Of a DNA stretch of 64,000 bases, positions 11,459 to 22,692 are shown in pieces. Under the pieces are notes generated by a model, which worked only from the letters and a program-made list of their open reading frames with translations, made no database searches and was not told the DNA's origin. The stretch spans positions 3,720,001 to 3,784,000 of the forward strand of contig NC_060017.1 in assembly GCF_021134715.1 (NCBI RefSeq), given 5' to 3'. Every line of letters starts with the position of its first letter. The stretch's first letter is position 1. This DNA is from Daphnia pulex (taxonomy: Eukaryota > Arthropoda > Branchiopoda > Diplostraca > Daphniidae). Both the position numbers and the translations under genes were made by a program.

Positions 11459-11977
11459 TGTGCGAGGCTTTTTAGCAAGCAAACCGCCACCCAATTCGAC
11501 AAAAAGTGGTAGTTTGTTTTCACGGAAATTGCGTCAGACGGTTACAAAATTTCTAGTTCAACAATCTCATGTAGAAATTAGCATCTAGTCTACTGGTGCA
11601 AATTGCAATTCTTTAAGCTTGATTAATTTAGGTGATGTGTTAAAAGCGATTGTGGGTAGCTAAAAAATTGAACTACCTTTTTCTGAATATTTTGGTTTTA
11701 GATCACTTCGTTGTTTTTAGATTTTCTTGTGATCTCTCTCAAAATATTATGAAAAAGCAAATTAGTTCTATTTTTTAGCTACCCACAACAGCTTTTAACA
11801 CAACACATAAATTAATCAAGCTTAAAGAATCGCAATTTGCACCAGTAGACTAGATGCTAATTTCTACATTAGATTGTTGAATTAGAAATTTTGTAACCGT
11901 CTGACGAAATTTCCGTGAAAACAAACTATCACTTTTTGTCAAATTGGGTGGCGGATTGCTTGCTAAAACTCACACAT
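11459..11977. repeat. Long foldback (inverted-repeat) element of about 520 bp
   Basis: The left arm (from about 11459) and right arm (to about 11977) are reverse complements over some 200 bp with scattered mismatches. Matching pairs include AGCAAGCAAACCGCCACCCA with TGGGTGGCGGATTGCTTGCT, CATCTAGTCTACTGGTGCAA with TTGCACCAGTAGACTAGATG, and GTGGGTAGCTAAAAAAT with its complement near 11775. Pairing continues inward to GATCAC / GTGATC around 11702 and 11731, leaving a loop of about 25 bp. No coding frame is present. It could be a MITE-like foldback transposon or a locus for a long hairpin RNA. Confidence 0.85.
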
Positions 11978-12070
11978 GCAGTGTCGGCGTAGATCCAGGG
12001 AGATTACCTGGAAATGGAAGAGGATAGAAGAGTGCGAGGCAAGTTTTACTGGGGAGCGATTAGTCACTAC

Positions 12071-12135
12071 TAGGCTTCCGGGTTAGACTCATGACCCTCA
12101 GATCATGCGCCTTCCAAGTCCCCGTTCGACCAGAG
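12071..12135 (+). repeat. Degenerate tRNA-like segment, possible SINE head
   Basis: TAGGCTTCCGGGTTAGACTC resembles a Pol III A-box region, and CCCGTTCGACCAG about 45 bp later resembles a B box and T loop. The stems do not form a good cloverleaf, so this is not called a tRNA gene. A tRNA-derived SINE fragment is the likelier reading. Confidence 0.25.
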
Positions 12136-12444
12136 CCCTCCCCTCCTCCTGGTTTCACAGCGGGTGAGTGACCACCGGCGGGCGTTGGTTAGTGGTTAGT
12201 TAGGGAAACGGGGCCACAGAAAAGAAGGGAGCCCAGAAATGCACTTCTAACTACACAATTTATCAGTCTTGGATTACAGCATTCTCTCGTCGGTTTTCAG
12301 TTTCACCAATGGAGTCCATGATCAGTAGCGAAGGATAACCCTGTAAGCAGAATGAAAATTTATTTTGGATGACAATAATTTTCAATAAGATTGTAGCGAC
12401 AAAAAGCAATACCTCAAATCAAGAGGGACTGTGTAAGGAGCTTA

Positions 12445-12585
12445 ATAGGGAGATTCAAGGGTAGCAGCCATTGGGTTAGCAAACAAGGGACCTTGTTGAC
12501 TTCCTTGAAAGAACATTACTTTTCATAAACTCTGCCATGCAAATTTAGGAACCTGAAGGTTAGAACCTGTAAATGAAAATTTAAA
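12445..12585 (-). repeat. Duplicated cassette, copy A
   Basis: About 140 bp that recurs at 13186-13318 in the same orientation. Shared blocks are AGGGAGATTCAAGGGTAGCA, GGGTTAGCAAACAAGG and ACCTGTAAAT. Read on the minus strand, both copies follow a TTTACAG-type acceptor, contain an ATG and share the peptide LFANP(L/M)AATLESPY. This copy is frameshifted relative to copy B upstream of that peptide. Confidence 0.75.
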
Positions 12586-12615
12586 AAAATATTTTAAAAA
12601 TAAGTAAAAGAATAA

Positions 12616-13037
12616 TTAAACAGTTTTAAGTATATACTCACGCAATATTGTTCTCGCCAAAATCATCATCTCGTCCAAGGAAACGCCATCACACATCGCG
12701 AACAGCCAAAAATCTAAAGGGTAAAACTCCGTGCTATGTTGAGAGCAGGGTAGTAGAAGTCGATTGGGTAGTCGAATGATGCTGGCCGCCTGAATGATGT
12801 TCATGTAGGCCGCATCTTCTCGGTCATTACCTAAATGCTCAAATCAAGAAACAAAATGTAAACAATATTTAATTTCAGTGACAAGACAATGAAGTTACAC
12901 AGGCGACAGGTAACACCAATCAGCTTTCCTAAGCAATCCAGAAGATGGAATGAGTAAAGTTCGATGAAAAAACGAATGATCCGCGTTGAACGTGTGGTCA
13001 TTGCCTTATTTTGGAGGGATAACCAGATGCCCCACAT
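12616..13037 (-). CDS. Possible orphan exons on the minus strand
   Basis: Two minus-strand frames look coding-like. One is 13037-12900 (beginning MWGIWLSLQNK, with FIELYSFHLLDCLGKLIG). The other is about 12838-12652 (MNIIQAASIIRLPNRLLL, with FWLFAMCDGVSLDEMMIL), which ends at a strong GTGAGTAT donor. I cannot name a family, and the exon joins are not established. A partial repeat of the first exon near 13400-13440 carries a stop, suggesting a decayed duplicate. Confidence 0.3.
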
Positions 13038-13185
13038 TTGGTCTTATAGGCAACATCTAATTAAGAAACAAAACAATCATTAAAATTGCTATTAGTATGA
13101 CAATTTCTCTAAATTCAATGTAAACACAACTTTCAATGATGATAGCATAATCACAATATTTAACCTTTTTCTTTTGTTGTTGACA

Positions 13186-13318
13186 AATAGGGAGATTCAA
13201 GGGTAGCAGCCAACGGGTTAGCAAACAAGGAATCTTGTTGACTGTAAGTCCTTTTTCTTGAAAGGACATAACTTCTCATAAAGTCAGTCATGCCAATTTA
13301 GAAAACCTGTAAATAAAA
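13186..13318 (-). repeat. Duplicated cassette, copy B
   Basis: Second copy of the cassette at 12445-12585. On the minus strand it reads open for about 43 codons (MTDFMRSYVLSRKRTYSQQD then the shared LFANPLAATLESPY) after a TTTTACAG acceptor. It differs from copy A by an indel of about ten bases containing ACTTACAG. Confidence 0.75.
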
Positions 13319-13459
13319 CAAAAATTCATATTAGACTCATAGACTGCAATTAATAAAGTTCAGTAACATGACAAGTGAACTTACACATGAAACCACCAAT
13401 CAGTTATCAAAGATTCTCTAGAAGATGGAATGAGAGTCCATGCTGGGGTCGGTGATCTA

Positions 13460-14391
13460 GCAAGTTCAATAGAAACAGCCAATAATTAAGATTAATCCTA
13501 ATGAAACATGAGAAGAATATATGTTTTAGCATTAAATAAAGATAGTGTTGGTTTTTACCTGTATCATTTTGATGACACATTCAGTAGAATACAATGAGTT
13601 TGAATAAAATAGTTGACGGTAGCCGGTAGGCTACACGACTTTCACGTTTCCTCTGACTGTAAGTTGATGAAAAACATTAAGGTTATCCAACATGTAGGCC
13701 TACACGGAATAGAACACATCACCGACAAGTTACAGACGAAATCACTCGAGTTTACCTATGAATTCATTGGTAATTTTCAAAGCTAGCTAAACGTTGACTC
13801 ATGACTGTTTACTCAGATGAAATGATTTCCCTAGGTTACAAGCGGTTTTTTTTTTTAGTTTGAGTGTTCTGACAGGAGAAACAACGGAATAGGCTAACAC
13901 CCTAACAGAATCTGATATCATGCTCTGTTTGAAGCCTGGCTGGAACTAAACCGCTTGGCGGCGCTGTGCGGTGGTAGGGCAGTTTTGCAAAGCAGTGGGA
14001 ACTGGGAAGGGAAACAAAGATTTTTTTTATTTACTTTTTTTTTCTGATGGATTCGGCGTGCCATAATAATATACAATGGCATCTACCGGTAAAAATTCAT
14101 ATGAAAAGCTAAATCAAATGAGTTTCAATAGCTAGCGTGAAAAGAGTTGGTAGACCGAAGACGTACGTAAGAACTAAGAAGGCCAAGAGAACGAATTGGC
14201 GACCGACAAAAAGGCGACGGAACGGAGTAATTTACTGGTAATTAGCGCTTTCAATTTTGAATTTCCACATACCATTTTTCTTTCTATCCGGCAAGCAATA
14301 CTTTTCCTTCGTATTGTAGCTCGCGAAACAAAACAAAAAAACGAGGTTTTTGAACTTGGGCTGTACTGAACATTGCTGATAAACATCGGTG
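13460..14391. other. Intergenic, downstream of VWA8
   Basis: No supported gene. AT-rich DNA with a T-rich tract near 14022-14044. The minus-strand frames at 14174-14465 continue past the VWA8 stop codon in other frames and are not separate genes. Confidence 0.45.
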
Positions 14392-17300
14392 TTATGTAGA
14401 CAACAGAACAGATGTAAAAATTTGTTGCAAAATTTGAGGCAGTTTTTCCAAGTCCATGCAAACATAGGCGCTTCCTGCCGGCAGTTGCTGGGAAATTCGA
14501 TTGGCCTGTAGATAAATTTTGTTAAGAAACCGTATGTGTATGAAAATATGGTCGAATAATTACCTGGTCACCTAACGAACCTATAAAAACGACTGCTGAT
14601 CTGAATGTTTTAAAAATAATAATTTAGTGCCCTATTTAGTTAAAACACAATAAAAAAAATAGTACCGAACATTATCCGTAGCAGTAAGCGACTGAGCCAG
14701 ATGCACTGCTGGAATACCGTAACGATCTAGATTGGCGTCGGACAAAAGTATGACAAATGCTTCGTCTAGATCGGTTGACTCACTTAAACTAGCAATTGAT
14801 TGCTTTGACGCTTCCAAAGTGTGGTCTCCGGCCATGCAAAACTGCGAATGAGCATGCATGTTGAGTAGAACTTCGAATCTCTGCTTGTCGTCTTTTGGAG
14901 GGCGACCAACGTTAACTAACTCAAGGTTAAGAGTTTCTCCAGAATGCCCAACTATATCATAGCGCCATTTTTCAGAGTGACCCTCTAAAGCTTCCATAAA
15001 TAACAGTACAGCAGCCATTTCTCTTTCGAGGCGATGGTCGTAGCTATTAAACCTGAAATAATACTTATTATTTATGATTATTGCTTTGAATAGAGCCGTT
15101 TTTACCTATACATGCTACCCGAAACGTCGACCAAGAGCCTTAAATGTTTTGGCTTTTCCGCTGGTGCTCCTAATTCGGGATGGAGTTCCGCTCGACGACG
15201 ATATATGTTTTTTTCGCCAGTTAGACCTTCAATGATTTTAGAATCATCTAAGTCTCCGTAAGTCTGGTGCCTGATCCATTGTCGCTCTTTGCCTTTTGCT
15301 TGAATATTGTCCAGGATAACTTTCAGGGCCGTTACCTGATAAAAAAATTAAATAATTAGCCAGAATTTCGTGTTAAAACAAATATAAATTGCGCACTTGT
15401 TTCTGGACACTTGAAGAGAATTTCTGATAAAGTTCTGCGTCAACGGGATCCATGCGAATTTGTTTTAAACGCTCTTGATATGCTTTTTTACCCATTTCCC
15501 TTGCTGCTCGTTGGATTTCCTCAGGCACCGCTGCCTTATCTTCATCCGATACCTAATAAAATTCTAAGTTTAAAAAAGGATGATGAAACTGGAGTAAAAT
15601 TAGAAATACTTGATGAACATCATGACCAGCGTCAAGTCTGTAAGGTCCACCACGTCCACCTAGACCAGCAGTATCCCTGCCGCCAGTTCCACCAGCCCAA
15701 GTATTGCCACCGACATGAGGCGTATTTTTCGGATCAATTTTTCCTACTTTTGGACCTGATAAATCACCACTTTTTTGGGTGCGTTCAATTGTTAATTGCC
15801 CAGCGTCATCTAGAGAGTACATTTAAGGATGGAATGTTAAAGTTTGAATTTGCACAAAACTATGAAAATAATTAAATACCGCCAACGTTACTCCTCCAAA
15901 CTTCGAGGGATTTCGCAATTTGTGATTGATTGACCTCCCACAGTCGAATAGACCCAGAATCGTCTACAGTAACGACGCTTCCTTCGCCGTATGAAGCCAG
16001 GTGAATCTTGGAATCTGAATTACCATAACGACGTCTTTGGTGTGAACTGTTACCAGAGGCAAACAATTAACATTTAAGACTTTATCCAAACTTAATAGGC
16101 TTAAACATTGTCACATTGTTATTGGTCAAACATATCATACTTTGGTACAGGGATGTATCTCAGGGTTTGTCCAGTTAAATCGGCCACTTGCAAAAAATGT
16201 GAATTGTTCCCATGGTCAACAGGTTTTGGAACCTCACTGCTTGGTACGAGTCGCGCAACCTTGTAAAGCGATAACAATAAAATAATAACAAATGATTCTT
16301 AGCAGAGAACAAAATGAAGTACCGAGTTATTCTGTGGAAGTAAAACAGCATTTGCTGAATCGGAGCAGGCGTAACCGGGCCACACAAGAAGTTCGTTTTG
16401 GGGAATAGTCATCTGAACCGCGAAATAATCTTTTGCAGTAAAAAACGCCTTGCTAGCCGAATGATTTACTATGTGGGACGTAACGGGGCCTAACGGCTCG
16501 GATTCTTCAATCAATCGCAGTTGGCCGTTTTCGACTTCAAAGAGATATTTTCTGCATCAGAAAATATTTGTTATTTTACAGATAGCTGCATATTTCACAT
16601 ATGTAAATCAACTCACTTATTTGACTCTCGTGACTGGATAAGGATGTTCTCATTCATCACAAGGTGGACACTTTGAATATCAAAATCCAGTTCATATATT
16701 GAGCAGTTTTCTTGGTTAGTGTTGAACAATTCCAACTGGCGTCCGTGTGGTTGATAGAAAACCTAAAATGAAAGCTGAAGTGAGGATTGCGATAAAATAT
16801 CATTGTTTAAATGGTCATCAAGTTACCAGCATGTTCAATTTGGATAATGCTCCAGCCAAAATCATTTGATTACTTTCAGTATTTTTGCTACCGATCCATC
16901 TCTGGCTCAAACGCCCGAGTGAAGAATTTGTAATAGATGGAGTCGTCCGGAAATCACACATACCAATTTTCTGGTTCATATGATCAAACATCAGTAACTT
17001 GCATCTCTGTGGATTAAGAAGTCGCATAAAAGATGTTTACTTGAAAATACATATTGGAAAACTTCTCTTAAATAGTTTTACTTCTGGATCAAAAATCAAT
17101 ATTTGATTTTTCATGGCCGCTATTTGAAGCCGGCATTGGTTTGCGTAGAAACCGGAATCGACGAAGCGATCGAGCTGTGTTTCCAACAAAGAATTGGTCT
17201 TTAAATCAAGAGTGTACAGCACAGCTGGACTAGTTGTAAGAATGTGAATAAAATCGTTCTCTTCTGAAGCCACTAAGCCATGGATCCATTGCGTTTCGCC

Positions 17301-20300
17301 GATTGGTAATTTCCAGTTGGTTTTCTGTTCAGAAAACCAGAGAAGTCGCGCTTCTGTTGGTGACAGTTGAGAGTTTGTCCCACGTGACGAAAACTTTCCC
17401 GAGAGACCAATTGATTTCTTAACAACATTTGGTGCACATGGCTCTAGGAGTTTCCACTCGCCACGAAATATGGGCGCAGCCAGGGGCTGTTCCACTGCAA
17501 GTGCAATATTGTTTACACTGGCGCCCAGGGGAATTCCATGTTCGTGAAAAACGCGAGTGATCAGTTCTTTCACTTCCGAACTATAAATAGGGAATTGACA
17601 ATTTTTAAAAACTTGTGCTTACAAATATATGTCCGCAAACTGCTCACCTATAAGCATCAAAGTCAAAGACATTGGAAACTGTGCGGACTACGCCATCTTT
17701 CGGATAGCGCTACCGAAAGTAAATAATTTATGTTAATTTTGAACTTGAAAATGAGCGAATTCTTATTACCTCCAAATGTTTGACGACGTTGATGACTTCT
17801 CGAGTAGAATATGGATAAGTAAGCATGCCTTGATCGGCAAGGCTTCTTAATTGAGCAAATGCTTGGACTATTGATGTTAAAGTTCTTTTTTCAACAGAAG
17901 GCCCGAAATGGCGTAGAAGTTCCAGTTCAGATTCAAAACTTGGGTTTTCTACGGCATGAACGCTGAACACATCACCTATTAGTAAATGACGCAACAACGA
18001 TCATATTATTGGTTATGTACAAATAAACATTGGATTCAATGATACGCACCCAGTGATGCAAAGAAGTCGTTTCCAAGGAATGGAAAACCTGGTCGATTGG
18101 CAAGGACAATCATTCGAAAATCAGGATGTAGTCTAACAATATCACTCTCTTTCGTGTCACATCTAACTCCTCTGGGTAAAATTCGGCGTCCGTCTGCCAA
18201 AAGCATTTCACCGTTTTCAATCAAAGTCTGTTGAGAAACAATATCATTAATGTGTGAATAATTGTTTTTTATCGGGCGGAGAAATTTAAGTTTAAAACTT
18301 GTAGAATATTTACCTTGAGAATGCATGTAACTTGTGTTGGAGCTTTATCTGCTTCGTCTACAACAAGGACGCTACCATCTTGAGCGGCTCTTACCAACGG
18401 CGAGTCCTGGAACTTGACGATACCTTGGAACACTGTCGGCTGAACTGTTAAACTTTGAACGGTCGTGTCACTATATCCAATTGTGATAGAAAAAAGTTAA
18501 TGGTTTAAATTATTGTTCAATCAAAGGCTGTAAAACATGACAAACCGATGGAGTTGAATATATTCTCTAGGTCGATTCATGAGGGCCAACAGCCTGTCGA
18601 TAAGGCGGTTCTTGCCAACACCTTGATTACCAACAAGTAACAAATGATCTCCAAGTAGGAAATCCTGAAGTAACGCTTCCAACACCCGCAGATGCTGAAA
18701 TTGGGAAAAGAAAAATATTGGATTAATAAAACAATTTGTTTGAAAATATTATACTGTAACTTACTTGATCGGTATCATAGAAAACAACATCTGGTACTTT
18801 AGCCATGTTACCCTGTTCATAAATCTTAGTTTTTGTTTGGCCTAGTTTTAATATACCGCCTTCAACTGAACAAGTTAATTGAGAATCGCCTGATTCCAGC
18901 TGTGTTGCTTTTTCCATTCCGCACGACTTCATAGCTTTGAAAAGTGCTTCTTGGGGCATCCTCGGTAAAAATTTTGACAAACAAGTCCGTTCTACTAATT
19001 CCCATGGATCACTACTTGGGTATTCCTAAATTAATAGATAACCATTTAAATATTCACATTTTTTAAATTTTTTAATGACAATTACTTTTAAACGTTTTGC
19101 AAGTCGGAGAAGTTGTCGAGTTGAAAGGGAAGACGCTAAACCACCTAGAGTTGGATCACTTGAATTACGTAAGTGTTGGGCCAGTTTCATTATAGGATGC
19201 ATAGACATGGCAAGTTTATCTCCTATTAATGCTTCAAGAATATTGATCTCTTCTGCCTTGTTCATCGGACGGAGGGTGTGATAAAAGAACATGGAAAGAA
19301 CTTCGGGAGAAAGCCAATGACTTGAAGTTTTTCCTGAATAACAGCGTTAACATAGATTTATTACATGAGAGATAATCGATAATGTATTATCATACCCGTT
19401 GAGTTTGGAGGTTCGGCAAGCGCGACGATACGGAAATCCTTATGAACCTTTAACAGCTTCTTTTCAGCCATGGCTTCATCCGAACAATTTAAGTGTTTTT
19501 GAAGAGCATCGTATCGATCATGGCGAAGAATGCGAGATCCATCAAAAAGTTGCGCTTCTCTCTCATGTACAAGACTAAAAAAAAAAGAAGGTCGTCGGGC
19601 ATTCAAAAATAAAAATGAAATTTTCAAGTAATAATGTGCACCTTTGGATAGTAAAAAGTGTTCCCGTATTAATGCGATGAAGACCGTCCAATACAGCTAT
19701 CTTTCCATCTATAGCTGCTTTTAGGAGTGCAGAGGGAGTCCAAACGGTATCACCGTTCGGCAAAGTAGATCTCTGTTGCAACAAGTCCCGTGATGTCATA
19801 TCCTACCAATGTAAAGAGTGAATTAATCTGCCATTGTAAAATTTTTAGAAATGAAAACCACCTGATACAACATGATAGGCTCTATTTCTAATGACAACAC
19901 GTTAGCTAATTGTCGAATAAGAGTACTTTTCCCGCATCCACGATTTCCTATCAGACAAATGTCGTGAATCTGTATCGATTCTTTTAATTCTTTGACGATT
20001 TGCTGGTGGTAGTCAGTCGGAATATAATCTCCAGTTGCTGTTCCACGCGACATTGATGGAATTGGAATGTTTTCTGTTTGCAAATTGTTGTCAATTTTAA
20101 ACGTTTCCATAAGATCTTCTACCATCTTCTGGCCGTCTTTCGTTAAAAAGGTTTTGTAAGGATATAGGCGTTGCAGTACACTACCAACTGAGAGATTCGG
20201 ATTATTTTCCTATGATCACGAAGAAAACAAAAAATTTAGTATGAGATCATCCAAGAATTTCTGAGATTTTCTGTCGTATTTTATATACTAGCTTATAACA

Positions 20301-21510
20301 ATGTAAAATTGCAAAAGATACGAGAAACTATACCATCAGTGCAGCTGCTAAGGGTAAAGAATCAATAGGAAAGTCAGGCAATCCTTGGGCTTTTGATTCG
20401 CTTGCATTAATCGCGTACGCAAAGGAAGCCAATTCAATTAGGGAATTTTCTGGAACTCCAGGAGCGATTTGTGTAAGAGTTGATAACTGATCCTTGAATG
20501 GTTTTTGGTCAATTTTTAAAGCTTGAAAACGTGAACGTAGCGGAGGATCTAACGGGTGCCCACGATACTTTGGAACGGGAAGTCCCAAAGCAATTACCCT
20601 GAATTTGTCATCAACACGGACCAACTTCCACTTTTCAAGATCGGTAGAACGACTAGCCTGCGAATGGTTAGTTCATTTATAAATGCATTTTGTTAATTAT
20701 TAATTTAGGTACGCGTGTAATACCTCAAGAAGTTTGTCATAGCGCGACGACGAAATTAAAAGCCTGCCATCCTCCAAAGGCATTTCTCTATTTTCTAATA
20801 GATTATTCAAAACAGGCAAAACATTTCGTTCTGTTTTTTCTATTCCATCAAGGATTAAAATCCTTCCGTGAATAGCAGCTCTTACAGCAGCCTATGGAAA
20901 AAAAAAACATTTAAATGTTGCCGGAAAACTCAAAAGACCCTAAATAATATTAAGAAAAAATGTTGTACTTGATCTTCAAAATGAGCTGAGCCATTGTGAA
21001 TCTCCCTTCTTTGTTTCAAATCACTTTCAGTGGTGTCTCTAGAAAGAGCAATATACTCAACCTCCTGGTTAACTAACTGAGCATACAAGTGTGCAATTTT
21101 GAATTTTTCTGGCCCAGGAGGGCCAATCAAAAACATATCTTGGCCAAGGGCATCTTTTTGCAGCATCCATCTTAGCTTTTTTAAAGTAGATTGATCAGGA
21201 TCAATGTTGTCTTCAAAATTAAAAATATTTATCAATCTTTAACTAAGTTACATTTATATGTATCGTCTATAATGATACCAATGCTCAGCTTACCATATTT
21301 TGATGGGATTAGTTCAACATATTTACTCTCTGTCAGTTTTCTAGAAACACCTCCTATAACCAATTTTTCTTCGTTTTTAAATGATTGTTGCGTCAAGGAA
21401 ATATATCGCTTGGAAATTTTTTCGTAGCAAACTTTCGAACGAATGCTTGAGTGACCGGCATTATACCTTGACAAATGGGCACTTACTCGAGAAAGACCTC
21501 TAATATACAT
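14392..21510 (-). CDS. VWA8: VWA8, mitochondrial AAA+ ATPase with C-terminal VWA domain
   Basis: I resolve 26 exons with consistent phases, giving 1800 aa (human about 1905). Exon starts on the minus strand are 21510, 21210, 20891, 20657, 20209, 19802, 19574, 19333, 19025, 18694, 18470, 18227, 17975, 17709, 17580, 17004, 16762, 16551, 16259, 16046, 15809, 15552, 15335, 15052, 14600 and 14505. The N-terminus is Arg/Ser-rich and non-acidic, like a mitochondrial presequence. Three P-loop regions are visible: FLIGPPGPEKFK (degenerate), LIGNRGCGKSTLI (canonical Walker A) and LLVGNQGVGKNRLI. VVDEAD is a Walker B. The C-terminus has the MIDAS motif DVSGSM, and the last exon ends in the conserved LPQILQQIFTS. 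VWA8 is a matrix-side inner-membrane protein of incompletely known function. Confidence 0.95.
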
Positions 21511-21777
21511 TCTTATCAAACAAAAATAATCTTTTCAATAAAAAACTATTATGAACATGTTCACGAGAACAATATGTTTATATAATTCACACAAAAAACA
21601 GAGTTGCTCGCTCGTCGCAACTCACAACCGCTTGTAGCAGAAGACAACTTTCGAATGTTTACAAAATAGCTGTTGCAGACGATTTTTCGATATTTTTAAA
21701 TGATTATTTTATGAAAATATAATTACTTGAATTTCCAAAGCATCACTTTTCCTAATTCCAGCCAGTAAATAATAGGA
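21511..21777. promoter_or_regulatory. Shared bidirectional promoter of VWA8 and IMMP1L
   Basis: The start codons of VWA8 (minus) and IMMP1L (plus) are 267 bp apart and divergent. The interval contains CGCTCGTCGCAACTCACAAC near 21610 and no TATA box in either usable position. Both products act in mitochondria, so co-regulation is plausible but not shown. Confidence 0.6.
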
Positions 21778-22306
21778 ATGATTCGAAGAATTCTGAGTAA
21801 AGGATTCGGTGTTGGGTTATGCGTTTTACAGTATGGGTGCATAGCACATTGCTTCGTAGAACACGTCGCCGAATTGGTCGTTGTAAGTCTTTTTTTTTCA
21901 CGATTTTTTGATTGAAATATTTTTATTATTCTCGTTGTGATTACCGTAGTGCTCTGGCCCCTCAATGGAACCGACTATATACTCGGACGACATCATAATT
22001 TCAGAACACATCACCACAAAATTTTCGAAATATGAACGAGGAGATGTTGTAATTCTGAGGTCCCCTTCAAATCCCCAAATGTTTATTTGCAAAAGGATCA
22101 TAGGAATTCCTGGCGATAAAATAAAAATCAACTGTATACAGCACAATGTAGTTCCCCGAGGTCATATTTGGTTAGAAGGTGACAACAAGAGTAACTCTAC
22201 AGATTCAAGAACTTATGGACCAGTACCACAAGGCCTAGTACGTGGTAGAGCTTTGTGCAGGATTTGGCCCCTGAATTCAATTCAAATGTTAACATCAAAT
22301 GTTTGA
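21778..22306 (+). CDS. IMMP1L: Mitochondrial inner membrane protease subunit 1
   Basis: Type I signal peptidase-like protease (S26 family) that removes sorting peptides from proteins delivered to the intermembrane space. Exons are 21778-21882 and 21950-22306, for 153 aa, the normal size. The N-terminus contains the family motif QYGCIAHC in the membrane segment. The catalytic serine lies in GPSMEPT and the catalytic lysine in CKRIIGIPGDK. The conserved box WLEGDNKSNSTDSRTYGPVP follows. The plus-strand neighbour downstream is an insulin-like gene. Confidence 0.95.
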
Positions 22307-22613
22307 GTGTATATACATATATTAAATAATGATCATAATTATTTGTGTTTTGTAGTCTCTCCCTCTCCTTGTGAGTGATTAATTTGCTGTCATATTTAGA
22401 AGAAACTTTTTATTGAAAAGGTGTTCTTTGTCAAGAGGGTGTAAGGCAATCTGGGTTCATATTACACACTCGTACCAAAGACACAATGGTACCCTAGTTT
22501 TATCTGTCCCTATCCATTGTTGTACATCTTTTGAATTGTATTGAAGGGTGTGTAAGCCTACGTTAATTATGTTAGATCGAAGTATGGAAAACAATTCTAA
22601 AAGTTACGTTGGC
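22307..22613. other. Intergenic between IMMP1L and the insulin-like gene
   Basis: IMMP1L 3' UTR followed by the upstream region of the insulin-like gene. No other gene seen. Confidence 0.5.
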
Positions 22614-22650
22614 TATAAATATAAGAACTCCGCTGCATTCGCTCTCATTT
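22614..22650 (+). promoter_or_regulatory. TATA box and candidate initiator of the insulin-like gene
   Basis: TATAAATATAA at 22614-22624 is followed about 30 bp later by a pyrimidine-rich TCTCATTTCCAG initiator-like site, 40-50 bp before the start codon at 22693. A TATA promoter suits a tightly regulated hormone gene. Confidence 0.55.
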
Positions 22651-22692
22651 CCAGTCGTATTATAGCTAGCGCTTTGATTCAACCAAATAATA

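Noticed and set aside
14174-14465. Minus-strand frames at the 3' end of VWA8
   Set aside because: They overlap the last VWA8 exon in different frames. The conserved ending fits the exon 14505-14392 with its stop there.
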